From Pseudomonas sp. CFBP 13711 (GTDB taxonomy: Bacteria; Pseudomonadota; Gammaproteobacteria; Pseudomonadales; Pseudomonadaceae): 64,000 nt of DNA. This document shows, piece after piece, positions 17,383 to 42,268 of the stretch (positions are counted from its first letter, which is position 1; each line of letters starts with the position of its first letter). Where the stretch lies: NCBI RefSeq assembly GCF_014842265.1, contig NZ_JACYVI010000015.1, positions 4,604 through 68,603 of the forward strand. Reading direction: 5' to 3'. The translations under genes were made by a program, and so were the position numbers. The notes beneath the pieces were generated by a model. That model saw only the letters and a program-made list of their open reading frames with translations, was not told the DNA's origin and searched no databases.

Positions 17383-17471
17383 GGTATGCGTGCAAGGCGT
17401 CGATCCCTGCACAACCGAACATCCGCTTCGTCACGCTTCACGCTTGAACAACAACAAAAAAGGAGAGCGTT

Positions 17472-18704
17472 ATGTTGACCAAACACAGCAAAGTCCAGAC
17501 CCCGGTGTACCAACGCGCTGCGCCGTCGGTGCGGGTGGCGTTGATGCTGGTGACCAGCCTGTTTTTCCTCTGGGGCCTGTCGTACGGGCTGCTCGATGTG
17601 CTGAACAAGCACTTTCAGGAAACGCTGCACGTCAGCAAGGCCCAGTCGGGTTTGCTGCAGGCGGCGTACTTCGGCGCGTATTTCATCATCGCCCTGCCCG
17701 CCGGCTTTCTGATGGACCGCTTCGGCTACAAGGCCGGGATTCTGCTGGGCCTGTGCCTGTACGCCACCGGCGCGTTGCTGTTCATGCCAGCGGCCAATGC
17801 GGCGAGCTTCCCGTTCTTCCTGTTTGCGCTGTTCGTCATCGCCCTGGGGCTGGGTTGTCTGGAGACGGCGGCCAATCCCTACGCCACCGTGCTCGGCGAT
17901 CCGAATGGTGCGGAGCGTCGGCTCAACCTGGCGCAGTCGTTCAATGGCCTCGGCCAGTTCGTCGGACCGCTGTTGGGTGGCGCGCTGTTCTTCGGCGGCA
18001 GCAACGCCAGCAGTGACAACAGCTCGCTGCAAACCACCTACGTGGTCATCGCGGTGATCGTTCTACTGGTGGCGGCGCTGTTCGCCCGCACGCCGATGCC
18101 CGATCTGCGCGAGCAGGAATCGAGCATCCAGCGCCATGACAACAAGACCCTCTGGCAGCACCGGGAATTCGTCGGCGGCGTGGTCACGCAGTTTTTCTAC
18201 GTGGCGGCGCAGGTCGGCGTGGGCGCGTTTTTCATCAATTACGTGACCGAACACTGGGCGAGCATGACCAGCCAGAGCGCCGCGTACCTGCTGTCGGTGG
18301 CGATGATCTGCTTCATGTGCGGACGTTTCTTCAGCACCTGGTTGATGGGGCGTATCCCGGCGCAGCGGCTGCTGATGGTCTACGCGTGGATCAACGTCGC
18401 GCTGTGCGCGGTGGTGGTCAGCGGCGTGGAAAGCGTGTCGGTGGTGGCGCTGGTGGCGGTGTTCTTCTTCATGTCGATCATGTTCCCGACCATCTTCGCC
18501 ATGGGCGTGAAAAACCTCGGCCCCCACACCAAACGCGGCAGCTCGTTCCTGATCATGGCCATCGTCGGCGGCGCGCTGATGCCGTATTTCATGGGGCTGG
18601 TGGCGGATCATTTCTCCACGGCACTGGCGTACCTGCTGCCGCTGGGATGTTTTGTGGTGGTGGCGTTTTATGGGCGCAGCGGGTTGCGCGGGCGGGAGGC
18701 GTGA
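17472..18704 (+). CDS. fucP: L-fucose:H+ symporter
   Basis: A 410-residue inner-membrane MFS sugar importer of the FucP family with about 12 hydrophobic segments. Early residues LFFLWGLSYGLLDVLNKHFQ and GLLQAAYFGAYFIIALPAG match the FucP signature including the acidic residue in helix 1, and LGCLETAANPYATVLG is the conserved helix-4 region. The start follows AAGGAGAG. It supplies L-fucose to the pathway encoded immediately upstream. It is somewhat shorter than E. coli FucP. Confidence 0.9.
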   Translation: MLTKHSKVQTPVYQRAAPSVRVALMLVTSLFFLWGLSYGLLDVLNKHFQETLHVSKAQSGLLQAAYFGAYFIIALPAGFLMDRFGYKAGILLGLCLYATGALLFMPAANAASFPFFLFALFVIALGLGCLETAANPYATVLGDPNGAERRLNLAQSFNGLGQFVGPLLGGALFFGGSNASSDNSSLQTTYVVIAVIVLLVAALFARTPMPDLREQESSIQRHDNKTLWQHREFVGGVVTQFFYVAAQVGVGAFFINYVTEHWASMTSQSAAYLLSVAMICFMCGRFFSTWLMGRIPAQRLLMVYAWINVALCAVVVSGVESVSVVALVAVFFFMSIMFPTIFAMGVKNLGPHTKRGSSFLIMAIVGGALMPYFMGLVADHFSTALAYLLPLGCFVVVAFYGRSGLRGREA

Positions 18705-18730
18705 TCTCGTTTTTGCGGCGTGGCGAGTGA

Positions 18731-18759
18731 CGCCTTCCCGGCTAAAGCCGGTCCCACAG
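18731..18759. repeat. Solo REP arm (GGCTAAAGCC class)
   Basis: CCTTCCCGGCTAAAGCCGGT followed by CCCACAG lies between the convergent fucP and FhuF-like genes and forms a short hairpin; it may serve both transcript ends. Confidence 0.6.
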
Positions 18760-18774
18760 TTTGTAGGCGGTCAG

Positions 18775-19512
18775 TCAGGACAGCGGGCAGTTGGCGCAGT
18801 AGTCGAGGCCGTTTACACGGTAACGGATGCAGCACACCCGGCGTTGGCGCTTCAGTTCGTCTTGCCCTTCGACCTTGATGTAGCGCACGGGCTGGTAGAG
18901 CGGATTGCGGCGTCCGTCGGGGAGATGTCGGGCGTTGAGCAGGTGGTGGCCGTGACTCACATCCGCATGGGGCATCGCGTTTTCGAGCATACCCAACAGC
19001 CACTCGAAATAGTTGCCGGCGTTGCTCCACAGCACTTTTGGCGAAAGTCGAAAATGCCGCGCGAGGGCATCAATGAACGGTCTGAGGTGCTGCTCCAGCA
19101 AGTCATCGAAACGCTCGAAAGCATCGGCCGGACACGGCATCCATCGCTGCCCCGGGGCAGGCAACTTGAACGCGACAGGCAACCCGGCCTCGTCGAGGAT
19201 CAGTTCCAACTGATCGAGGTGCAGCGGCAGGCGATGGTTTAGTATCAGCGAGGCCGCGACCACCGGCGGAATCAGTTTGATGAAGTAATACTTGCTCCAG
19301 ATCGACGCCAGCCCGCGAGGGTCGCTGTCGGGGTAGGCGCTGGCGAATCGCGTGAGGACATCGTTCAGGTAGTCGCCGGTGAGAAAGGTGCGCATAGGCA
19401 CGCCGACGCGGGGATCGTCCGGCAGCACGAGCGCGTCGCGGTAATGCTCGAAATCGGCGATGAACAGCGGCGCCAGCGCAGGAATCATGGCCCGATTCGC
19501 TGTGCTGGCCAC
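18775..19512 (-). CDS. FhuF-like siderophore ferric-iron reductase
   Basis: A 245-residue cytosolic iron-sulfur reductase. The C-terminal cysteine pattern CCIRYRVNGLDYCANC gives the C-C-x10-C-x2-C arrangement that binds the 2Fe-2S cluster in FhuF. The middle HLLNARHLPDGRRNPLYQPVRY segment fits the family. It reduces imported ferric hydroxamate siderophore to release iron. It is the last gene of the mbtH-hydroxylase-formyltransferase-reductase unit, 18 bases after the formyltransferase, linking it to recycling of the siderophore made here. Confidence 0.85.
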   Translation of the reverse strand: MASTANRAMIPALAPLFIADFEHYRDALVLPDDPRVGVPMRTFLTGDYLNDVLTRFASAYPDSDPRGLASIWSKYYFIKLIPPVVAASLILNHRLPLHLDQLELILDEAGLPVAFKLPAPGQRWMPCPADAFERFDDLLEQHLRPFIDALARHFRLSPKVLWSNAGNYFEWLLGMLENAMPHADVSHGHHLLNARHLPDGRRNPLYQPVRYIKVEGQDELKRQRRVCCIRYRVNGLDYCANCPLS

Positions 19513-19530
19513 CTGTTCATAGGGATGCGA

Positions 19531-20364
19531 TCAATGAGACCGCTGCCGCGCCAGCACCCATAACCCCTGCTCCAGCGCGGGAAACAGGCTGTTGTTGAAG
19601 TTGTTCCAGCGCAGTTCGAGGATGGTGTCGTCCGGCGCGACGGGGGTGTCGAGCACGTCGAACACCACCTCACCGGAATCGATGCCGGTGTCGACGTAAT
19701 GGAACGACGCGCCGGTCATGTTCACCACCGGCGTGTCGACCATCTCCCGCGTGGTCCAGTCGACCACTTTCTTGCCCCGGGCGCCGTACAGCGCGTCGAG
19801 GGTGGCGTAGGCGCCGCGCCGCTCGTAGGGCGATTCCAGACGCGTGATGCCCGGGTGCACGTTGAAGATACGCCGATGGAAGTCAGCCCCTTCGCGCACC
19901 AGTTCATCAAGGATCACCAGCAGCCCGTCGAGCACAACAACGTCGGCGCCCAGCGCGTGCAGCCGCTCGCCGAGACGTCGCTCGAAATCCGACTTGCCGG
20001 CCGGCCGTGCGCTGTCGCCCAGGGGCAAGGCGCGGTAGCTCGACGGCACGTTTTCCAGCAGGTCATCGACCTTGCGCCCCTGCACCGTCAGGCCCGCCGG
20101 GTAGAACCAGTGGGCGCCCTGCCCCGGCTTGAAGCCGTAGTCCTTGATGCTCTCGCGGTCCCGTGCGGACTCGGGGTTTTCGTCGTAAATGATCGCTTCC
20201 AGGGAGTAATGGTCGCCGAGGGCGGTGTCGTTGAGCGCCTTGACCAGGTACTCCAGCGGCGAGGTCATGTAGCGCTGCTCGCCGTGGTAATCGACGTATT
20301 GACCGGCCTTGTCCGCCGCGGCGTTACGCAGCGACCAGACGTAAACAAGCTTGGTTTTCTGCAT
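19531..20364 (-). CDS. pvdF: PvdF-like N5-hydroxyornithine formyltransferase
   Basis: A 277-residue enzyme beginning QKTKLVYVWSLRNAAADKAG, close to the start of P. aeruginosa PvdF as I recall it. It contains formyltransferase-fold motifs: IFNVHPGITR carries the catalytic-type Asn-x-His and GASFHYVDTGIDSGEVV is the second core motif. It transfers formyl from N10-formyl-tetrahydrofolate to N5-hydroxy-L-ornithine, giving the hydroxamate building block. It pairs with the PvdA hydroxylase at 52143-53483 and with the two DGE-type adenylation domains of the large NRPS. It starts 11 bases after the hydroxylase stop. Confidence 0.88.
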   Translation of the reverse strand: MQKTKLVYVWSLRNAAADKAGQYVDYHGEQRYMTSPLEYLVKALNDTALGDHYSLEAIIYDENPESARDRESIKDYGFKPGQGAHWFYPAGLTVQGRKVDDLLENVPSSYRALPLGDSARPAGKSDFERRLGERLHALGADVVVLDGLLVILDELVREGADFHRRIFNVHPGITRLESPYERRGAYATLDALYGARGKKVVDWTTREMVDTPVVNMTGASFHYVDTGIDSGEVVFDVLDTPVAPDDTILELRWNNFNNSLFPALEQGLWVLARQRSH

Positions 20365-20375
20365 GAATATCGGAC

Positions 20376-21368
20376 TCAGGAAATGGTGTGCAGGGTGTTG
20401 CCGCTGACGCCTTCAGCCATGGCGACCACGACTTTTCGTTCGCCGCTGAACGGCTTGCGCGAGTGCGCCGTGAGCATGTTGTCGAGCATCAGCACGTCGC
20501 CGGTCTGCCACGGGAAGACCACTTCGCACTCGCTCAGCACGCCGCGAATTTCCGCCAGCGCATCGGCCTCCAGCGGGCTGCCGTCGCCGTAGTAGACGTT
20601 GCGCGGCAGGCCTTCTTCGCCGACGGTGTCGAGAAGGATTTCCTGCATCTCCTCGTCCAGGTTCGACAGGTGAAACAGGTGCGCCTGATTGAACCAGACC
20701 CAATCCTTGGTGCGCGGATGCTGGGCGACGCCTTGCACCAGTTGTCGTGTGCGCAGGTCGCCGTCCTCGTTCCAGTCGCACTGGATGCCACGGGGGCGAC
20801 AGTAGTCTTCGACGTCGCTGTGGCGCTCGGTGTTGAAGACCTGTTGCCAGGTCAGGTCCAGGCCGTTGCCGTAGTTGCGCACGTACATCAGGCGCTTTTC
20901 TTCAAAGCGTTTGCGCAGCGCCGGACTGATGCGCTGGAACACCCGGCGGCTGTCGGCAATCGGCGTCTCGCCTCCGCTGACGGCGGCTTTGGCGCAGTAG
21001 AAAAAGATGCGCATGGGCCATTCGGTGGTGTAGGCCTGTTCGTTGTGCAGCGGGATCGAGCGGTGCGCCGGGTATTCGGTGGAGGTGTAGACGCCTTTGC
21101 CATCGACCTGGCTGCGCGGGGTGGAGCCGAATTCGTAGTTGAGCAGCGGGTGGCCGAAGGAGGCGGCGAACTGCTGGAAGCCTTCGACGTCTTCGCTGGA
21201 GAAGCCGCTGAAGAGGATGGCGCCGTCGCGCTCAAGCGAGTGGTCGACGACGCTGCGCAGGGCGTCGAATTCGGCGGCCAGGGAGACGCCGGTCTGGCCT
21301 GGCTGGACGCGCAGGGGAAAGCCGGCTTCGAGGCGCAGGCGTTCGGGGGTGAGCATGCGCATGTTCAT
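20376..21368 (-). CDS. SyrP/TauD-like Fe(II)/2-oxoglutarate hydroxylase (probable aspartyl beta-hydroxylase)
   Basis: A 330-residue TauD-family oxygenase. Iron ligands are visible as PLHNEQAYT (H-x-E type facial pair) and the distal His in MLTAHSRKPF, with the 2-oxoglutarate-binding Arg in SGERKVVVAM. Close relatives such as SyrP hydroxylate NRPS-bound aspartate at the beta carbon. The first amino-acid module of the NRPS at 42268 has an Asp-type pocket, so the predicted product is beta-hydroxyaspartate, an iron-binding residue. The gene lies 34 bases after mbtH. Action on free rather than carrier-bound Asp, or on Dab or Ser, cannot be excluded. Confidence 0.86.
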   Translation of the reverse strand: MNMRMLTPERLRLEAGFPLRVQPGQTGVSLAAEFDALRSVVDHSLERDGAILFSGFSSEDVEGFQQFAASFGHPLLNYEFGSTPRSQVDGKGVYTSTEYPAHRSIPLHNEQAYTTEWPMRIFFYCAKAAVSGGETPIADSRRVFQRISPALRKRFEEKRLMYVRNYGNGLDLTWQQVFNTERHSDVEDYCRPRGIQCDWNEDGDLRTRQLVQGVAQHPRTKDWVWFNQAHLFHLSNLDEEMQEILLDTVGEEGLPRNVYYGDGSPLEADALAEIRGVLSECEVVFPWQTGDVLMLDNMLTAHSRKPFSGERKVVVAMAEGVSGNTLHTIS

Positions 21369-21402
21369 GGGCGTTACGCTCCTGAGGCTGAAGGGGGTGG
21401 GT

Positions 21403-21603
21403 TCAGGCCATGGCCTTGCGCAGGCTGAGGGGGCGCATGTCGGTCCAGACGCTTTCGATGTGGTTGAGGCAGGTCTGTTTGTCGCCTTCGACGCCGACGC
21501 TTTTCCAGCCGTCCGGGATGGCTTTGTAGTCGGGCCAGATGGAGTACTGTTCTTCGTGGTTGATGACGACCCGGAACTGTGTGTTTTCGCTGTCGAAGCT
21601 CAT
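21403..21603 (-). CDS. MbtH-like NRPS accessory protein
   Basis: A 66-residue protein with the full family signature: NHEEQYSIWP, IPDGWKSVGVEG, CLNHIESVWTDMRP and SLR at the end. MbtH proteins bind adenylation domains and are needed for their folding or activity. It is the first gene of a four-gene unit with the hydroxylase, formyltransferase and reductase. A PvdS-type promoter motif lies at 21658-21684 and a perfect stem-loop at 21633-21653 falls in its predicted leader. Confidence 0.95.
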   Translation of the reverse strand: MSFDSENTQFRVVINHEEQYSIWPDYKAIPDGWKSVGVEGDKQTCLNHIESVWTDMRPLSLRKAMA

Positions 21604-21632
21604 GTGTAATCCCTCGTAGTGTTGGAACGGCG

Positions 21633-21653
21633 CAGGTAAGCGCGCCTTACCTG
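21633..21653 (-). promoter_or_regulatory. Perfect stem-loop in the mbtH leader
   Basis: CAGGTAAG, a 5-base loop, and CTTACCTG form 8-base perfect arms. The element lies just downstream of the predicted -10 CGT (21658-21660) and about 30 bases before the mbtH start, so it would be at or near the 5-prime end of the mRNA, or serve as a DNA operator. Confidence 0.55.
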
Positions 21654-21657
21654 AAAG

Positions 21658-21684
21658 ACGAACGAGGCGGCTAAGTGGTTAGTC
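21658..21684 (-). promoter_or_regulatory. PvdS-type (iron-starvation) promoter of mbtH
   Basis: On the minus strand GACTAACC is followed, 16 bases after TAACC, by CGT. The PvdS consensus is TAAAT, 16-17 bases, CGT. The pvdA promoter at 53603-53629 has the matching GACTAAAC, 16 bases, CGT. The likely driver is the PvdS-like sigma factor encoded at 55387. Confidence 0.6.
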
Positions 21685-21749
21685 TTTTTTGGTGAAAAAT
21701 GTAAAAGCGGATCAAGGGCAGATCGAGGGCAGAGCAAATGCTGAGGACC

Positions 21750-21841
21750 TGTGGGAGTGAGCTTGCTCACGAAGGGGTCGGTACATCCACCGACTATCTG
21801 GTGTTTGGAATGCAGCATTCGCGAGCAAGCTCGCTCCCACA
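21750..21841. repeat. REPIN
   Basis: Inverted arms TGTGGGAGTGAGCTTGCTCA and CGCGAGCAAGCTCGCTCCCA flank a middle segment with GGTACATCCACC. Confidence 0.85.
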
Positions 21842-21886
21842 GGATGGGGTGCGATCAGCAAAAATTGCTGGCGCCTGGGCTGGCCT

Positions 21887-21952
21887 CTTCCCGGCTGAAG
21901 CCGGTCCCACTAATCAGACCGCGCGCGCCTGTAGGACTGGCTTCAGCCGGGA
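21887..21952. repeat. REP pair (GGCTGAAGCC class)
   Basis: CTTCCCGGCTGAAGCCGGTC and GACTGGCTTCAGCCGGGAA are inverted with a short centre, directly adjoining the GCCGTT microsatellite. Confidence 0.7.
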
Positions 21953-21953
21953 A

Positions 21954-21997
<44 letters not shown>

Positions 21998-22159
21998 TTT
22001 TGATCTTCGTACACAGGAAGTCCAGACGACACCCATCGCGACTTGGGTGCAGGCTGAATGGAGGTTTCGCGGAGTGGGCCGAGCGGCATGGATGCCGCGA
22101 GAGCGCCGTCAGGACATGGATGTCCGTTCGGCGCGGGCCCACGGAGCGGGACCGGAGTG

Positions 22160-22245
22160 AAGGAACCCGACGAAGTCGGGCCCAACCAGGAGCAAGCACC
22201 TTTGGTTACTTGGGGTGCTTTTCCAAGTAACTCGCCGAAGGCGAA
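22160..22245. repeat. Dispersed Pseudomonas intergenic repeat (copy 2)
   Basis: Contains CCAACCAGGAGCA and TTGGTTACTT in the same order as at 1-105, followed by AGTAACTCGCCGAAGGCGA. The two copies differ at many positions. Confidence 0.55.
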
Positions 22246-22246
22246 A

Positions 22247-22266
22247 CGTCTGCCCCTAGGCAGACG
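22247..22266 (-). terminator. Probable terminator of the TonB receptor gene
   Basis: Perfect 8-base arms CGTCTGCC and GGCAGACG with a 4-base loop, about 27 bases beyond the receptor stop, followed on the minus strand by a short TTT tract. The poor T-run makes it only probable. Confidence 0.5.
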
Positions 22267-22292
22267 CTCTTGATCTTCTCGAGCCTGGCGCG

Positions 22293-24491
22293 TTACCAGC
22301 GGAACGCCACAGTCCCGAGCACGGTCCGCTCTTCGCCCCAATAACACCGACCCGCGTTATTGCAGCCGCTCACATACTCCTTATCGAACAGATTCTTCGC
22401 ATTCACATCCACCGACCAATGCTTATCGATGTCATACCCCACCAACGCATCCACCAGCGTCACATCACCCGTCTTCAACTTCCCGTACAACGACGGCCTG
22501 GTATACGCGAACGTATTATCGAAATAACGCACCCCGCCACCCACACGGAAACCGCTCATCGGACCGTCGAGGAAGCGATACGTCGCCCACGTACTCGCCT
22601 GATTACGCGGTATGCCGGTCAACTGATGATCCTCGTACAACGAACCCGGACTGTCCTTCGTCACCCGCGCATCGGTGTAGGTGTACGACGCCGTCAGGCT
22701 CAGGTTCTTGGTCACATCGCTGTTGACCTCAAGCTCCACACCCTTCGACTCGCTCTTGCCGATCTGACGGCTGTACCCGTTCGAACCGGAAATCACGTCG
22801 TGGGTCTTGGTCAGGTCAAACACCGCCGCGCTGAACGTTGTGTTCCAGCCAGCCGGCTCGTACTTCAGACCCATCTCGTACTGCTCGCTGAGAATCGGAT
22901 CGAGCAACTCGCCGTTCGGTTGCGACGACTGCTGCACTGGCGTGAACGCCGTCGAGTAACTCACGTACGGCGAAATGCCGTTCTCGAACTGGTACATCAA
23001 GCCGGTCTGCCAGCTGAAACGATGGTCCCAGCCGTCCAGGTCTGCGGCGCCACTGGCGGTTCCGGCGCGGTTGCGGTACTGGCTGTTGACGAAGTCCTGG
23101 CGACCGCCCAACAGATATATCCAGTTGTTGTACTTGCTCTGCAGCTGGCCGTAAACGCCGTACATCTGCTGGTCCAGTTGCGAGTTCTGCGCTGTAACGA
23201 GCATCCGTGGAGTGCCCGACGGAAACACCGGACTAAAGGCGTTGTAGGTACCGCCGTTACCGATCGCCCAGTCTTGGTTGTAAGAGGTGCGGTCGTAGCT
23301 TGCGCCCAGCAGCACGGTGTTTTCCAGTGCGCCGGAGGTGAAGTGGCCTTCGAACTGGTTGTCCAGCGAGTAGGTGATCGACTTGTTGTCGCGGTCGTAG
23401 GCTTGGCTGCTCAGCGTGCTACCGAAGCCAGAATTACTTAGGTCACCTGGCCAGGTCTCGTGACGGTCCAGACGCGATTCCATGAAGCGCGAGTTCTGGC
23501 GGAACTGCCAGGTGTCGTTGAGCTGGTGCTTGAACTCGTAACCCAGGGTCCAGGTTTCGCGCTCGAAGTCGTCCCAGTTCGGGTTGCCGTTGAACTGGTC
23601 CTTGCCGATCTTGCCGTTGACGTTGTTCAGCAAGGTGCCCGCAGCGGGGTAGCCGAGCAGCAGCTTGGTGCGGTCGCGCTGGTAGGACGACAGCAGGGTC
23701 AGCGCGGTGTCTTCGTCGAAGTTGAAGGTCATCGACGGCGCGATGTAAATGCGGTCATCCGGTACCGAATCGACCTGGGTGTCGGCGTTGCGACCGAGCA
23801 TGACCACGCGGCCGAGGATGCGGTTGTCGTCGGTCAGCGGGCCGGAGACGTCGAGGGACAGTTGCCGACGGTTGTTGCTGCCGTAGGTGAACTTGGCTTC
23901 GCCCTGGGCGGTTTCCGTCGGGCGTTTGCTGACCAGGTTGACCAGCCCGCCCGGCGCGTTTTCGCCGTAGAGGATCGAGCTCGGGCCGCGGAACACTTCG
24001 GTGCGTTCCAGGCCATAGGGTTCGGTGGTGGTGTCGTAGCGGTTGCCCTGCAGACGCAGGCCGTCCTTGAGCAGGCCGTAACCGTAGTCGGTGGCGTTGT
24101 AGCCGCGAATGGAGAACAGGTCGCCCGCGAGGCCGTCGCCGACGGCAAAGGGCGGGGCGAAGATGCCGGGGACGTAACCGAGGATGTCGGTCAGGCTTTG
24201 CGAGCCCTGATCCTGAATGCGCTGGCGTGTCACCACTGACACCGAGCGCGGGGTTTCTGACAGCGGTGTGCTGGTCTTGGTGCCCGCCGTGCTGTTTTTA
24301 ACTTGATAGCCGACGGTTTCCTGCCCTTCAGGCGCTTCACCGCTGACCACCGAATTCTGCAGTTCGATAGTGGCGCCCTGCTCGGCCTTGGCCGGGGCAT
24401 CCGCCGCCCATGCCGCGCCGTGACAGGCGACCGTTGCGACCAGCGCTGCCAAGGCATTGACCTTGAATTGACCCTTGTTATTGCTCGCCAT
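22293..24491 (-). CDS. TonB-dependent ferric-siderophore receptor (FhuA-type)
   Basis: An outer-membrane receptor of 732 residues from the ATG at 24491, which follows a strong GGAGGGGG site and gives a clear signal peptide ending near AWA-ADA. A TonB-box-like ELQNSVVSG is near residue 55; the plug (about 70-210) shows PRSVSVVTRQRI, LGYVPGI and FRGPSSILYGENAPGGLVNLVSKRP; a 22-strand barrel follows and the protein ends in the outer-membrane signature VAFRW. There is no N-terminal signalling (STN) domain. A Fur box lies in its promoter and it is flanked by siderophore genes, so it probably imports the product of this locus. Confidence 0.92.
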   Translation of the reverse strand: MASNNKGQFKVNALAALVATVACHGAAWAADAPAKAEQGATIELQNSVVSGEAPEGQETVGYQVKNSTAGTKTSTPLSETPRSVSVVTRQRIQDQGSQSLTDILGYVPGIFAPPFAVGDGLAGDLFSIRGYNATDYGYGLLKDGLRLQGNRYDTTTEPYGLERTEVFRGPSSILYGENAPGGLVNLVSKRPTETAQGEAKFTYGSNNRRQLSLDVSGPLTDDNRILGRVVMLGRNADTQVDSVPDDRIYIAPSMTFNFDEDTALTLLSSYQRDRTKLLLGYPAAGTLLNNVNGKIGKDQFNGNPNWDDFERETWTLGYEFKHQLNDTWQFRQNSRFMESRLDRHETWPGDLSNSGFGSTLSSQAYDRDNKSITYSLDNQFEGHFTSGALENTVLLGASYDRTSYNQDWAIGNGGTYNAFSPVFPSGTPRMLVTAQNSQLDQQMYGVYGQLQSKYNNWIYLLGGRQDFVNSQYRNRAGTASGAADLDGWDHRFSWQTGLMYQFENGISPYVSYSTAFTPVQQSSQPNGELLDPILSEQYEMGLKYEPAGWNTTFSAAVFDLTKTHDVISGSNGYSRQIGKSESKGVELEVNSDVTKNLSLTASYTYTDARVTKDSPGSLYEDHQLTGIPRNQASTWATYRFLDGPMSGFRVGGGVRYFDNTFAYTRPSLYGKLKTGDVTLVDALVGYDIDKHWSVDVNAKNLFDKEYVSGCNNAGRCYWGEERTVLGTVAFRW

Positions 24492-24574
24492 CCGAACTCC
24501 CCCTCCCTTTAAAATCACACGGGGCAAAGCCCCAAAATTGACCACCAATGTCAAAAAAGCGTGAAAATGTAACA

Positions 24575-24602
24575 AAGAACGTTTCTCATTACCATTCTTA
24601 TC
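24575..24602 (-). promoter_or_regulatory. Fur box of the receptor gene
   Basis: On the minus strand GGTAATGAGAAACGTTCTT matches 13 of 19 positions of the Fur consensus by hand alignment, with an extra GATAAG half-site just upstream. It lies about 85-110 bases before the receptor start. Confidence 0.65.
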
Positions 24603-24604
24603 AT

Positions 24605-24642
24605 AAAAAAAGGGCGAAGGGCCATCGCTGGTCCTACGCCCT
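24605..24642 (-). terminator. Rho-independent terminator of the NRPS-aminotransferase operon
   Basis: On the minus strand AGGGCG and CGCCCT arms enclose inner pairs GGACC/GGCCC, followed by a run of seven T. It begins about 25 bases after the aminotransferase stop and separates that operon from the receptor promoter. Confidence 0.85.
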
Positions 24643-24666
24643 GTTTCAACGCTGTTACACAAGGGT

Positions 24667-26089
24667 TTAACGCTGTTTGACGGCCGCTGAAACGGCGGCG
24701 GCAAAGATGTCGGCGATCTGGTCTATCTGCGCGGCGGTGACAATCAGCGGCGGCAGGAAGCGGATGACCGACGAGTGCCGCCCGCCCACTTCGATGATCA
24801 GCCCCCGCTGCAAACATTCACGCTGGATGGCCGAGGCCAGCGCGCCGCTGTGGGGGAAGTGGCCGAGGGCGTCGGGGCGGCCATCGAGATCGACCATTTC
24901 CACCCCGAGCATCAAGCCCATGCCGCGCACATCGCCCATCTGCGGATAGTCCTTCTGCAGCGAGTGCAGGTGGCCGATCAGACGCTCGCCCATGGCGGCG
25001 GCGTGCAGGTCCAGTTGCTGTTCGCGGACGATGCGCAGCGTTGTCGAACCGGCCACCATCGCCAGTTGATTGCCCCGGAAAGTGCCGGCGTGGGAGCCCG
25101 GTTTCCACACGTCCAGGGACTTGTTGTAGACCACCACCGCCATGGGCTGGCTGCCGCCGATGGCTTTGGACAGCACCAGCACGTCCGGCACGATGCCCGC
25201 GTGTTCGAAGGCAAACGGCTTGCCGGTGCGGCCGACGCCACACTGGATTTCGTCGAGAATCAGCGGCACGCCGGCGTCGCGGGTGATGCGGCGGATTTCC
25301 CGCAGCCAGTTCGCCGAGGTCGGCACCACACCGCCCTCCCCCTGCAGGGTTTCCAGAATCATCCCGGCGGGGGGCAACACACCGCTTTCCGGGTCGGTCA
25401 GCTGGTTCTCGATGTAATGCAGGCCGATGCGCTCGCCGGCTTCGCCACCGACGCCGAACGGACAGCGGTAGTCATAGGGAAACGGCAGGAACTGCGCGCC
25501 ACCGGCCATGCCGTCCAGATAGGTCTTTGGCCCGAGATTGCCCATCAGCGCCAGCGCGCCCTGGGTCATGCCGTGATAGGCGCCGTGGTAAGCCATCAGA
25601 TTGCTGCGTCCAGTGGCGGTGCGCACCAGTTTCAGCGCCGCTTCCACCGCATCGGTCCCGGCCGGCCCGCAGAACTGGATGCGCGCGTCCTTGGCGAACT
25701 CCTTCGGCAGCAACGCGAACAGCTCGTTGATGAAGTCGTCCTTGGCTTCGGTCATCAGGTCCAGGGTGTGCAGCGGGCGCTGGCCGTCGAGGGTGGCGCG
25801 CATGGCTTGGATCACCTCGGGGTGGTTATGCCCCAGCGCCAGGGTGCCGGCGCCGGCCAGGCAATCGATGAACCAGCGCCCTTCGCTGTCCTGCACGTGA
25901 ATGCCCTGGGCGCGCTTGAGTTCCAGGGGAATGCGCCGCGGGTAGCTGCGCGCGTTGGATTCCACGGCGGCCTGCCGCTCCAGTCGCGGGGTCGGCGCAA
26001 AGCGGTAGTCGGCGTTGGCGACGGCGGCGTCCGGGCTGCTCGACAGCGCCTCGCTGTGGCGGGCGGCAATCGGCGTCACGTTGTGTTGG

Positions 26090-26097
<8 letters not shown>
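24667..26097 (-). CDS. Diaminobutyrate-2-oxoglutarate aminotransferase (PvdH-like)
   Basis: A class-III PLP aminotransferase of 476 residues. The ATG at 26097 overlaps the NRPS stop by 8 bases; the frame continues upstream but only as a shadow inside the NRPS. Motifs include LAGAGTLALGHNHPEV, FCGPAGTDAVEAALK, PLILDEIQCGVGRTG (the Asp binds the PLP ring) and the PLP Lys in LSKAIGGSQPM. It makes L-2,4-diaminobutyrate from aspartate semialdehyde and glutamate. This agrees with the Dab-type pocket in the second module of the NRPS at 42268 and confirms Dab as a siderophore residue. Confidence 0.92.

Positions 26098-42267
<16,170 letters not shown>

Positions 42268-42268
<1 letters not shown>

Noticed and set aside
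24575..24605. PvdS-type box in the receptor promoter (TAAGA then CGT)
   Set aside because: The spacing is 14 bases rather than 16-17, and the sequence is better explained as a Fur box.
24492..24704. N-terminal extension of the TonB receptor
   Set aside because: The extension lacks a signal peptide and crosses the Fur box; the ATG at 24491 has a strong ribosome site and a proper signal sequence.
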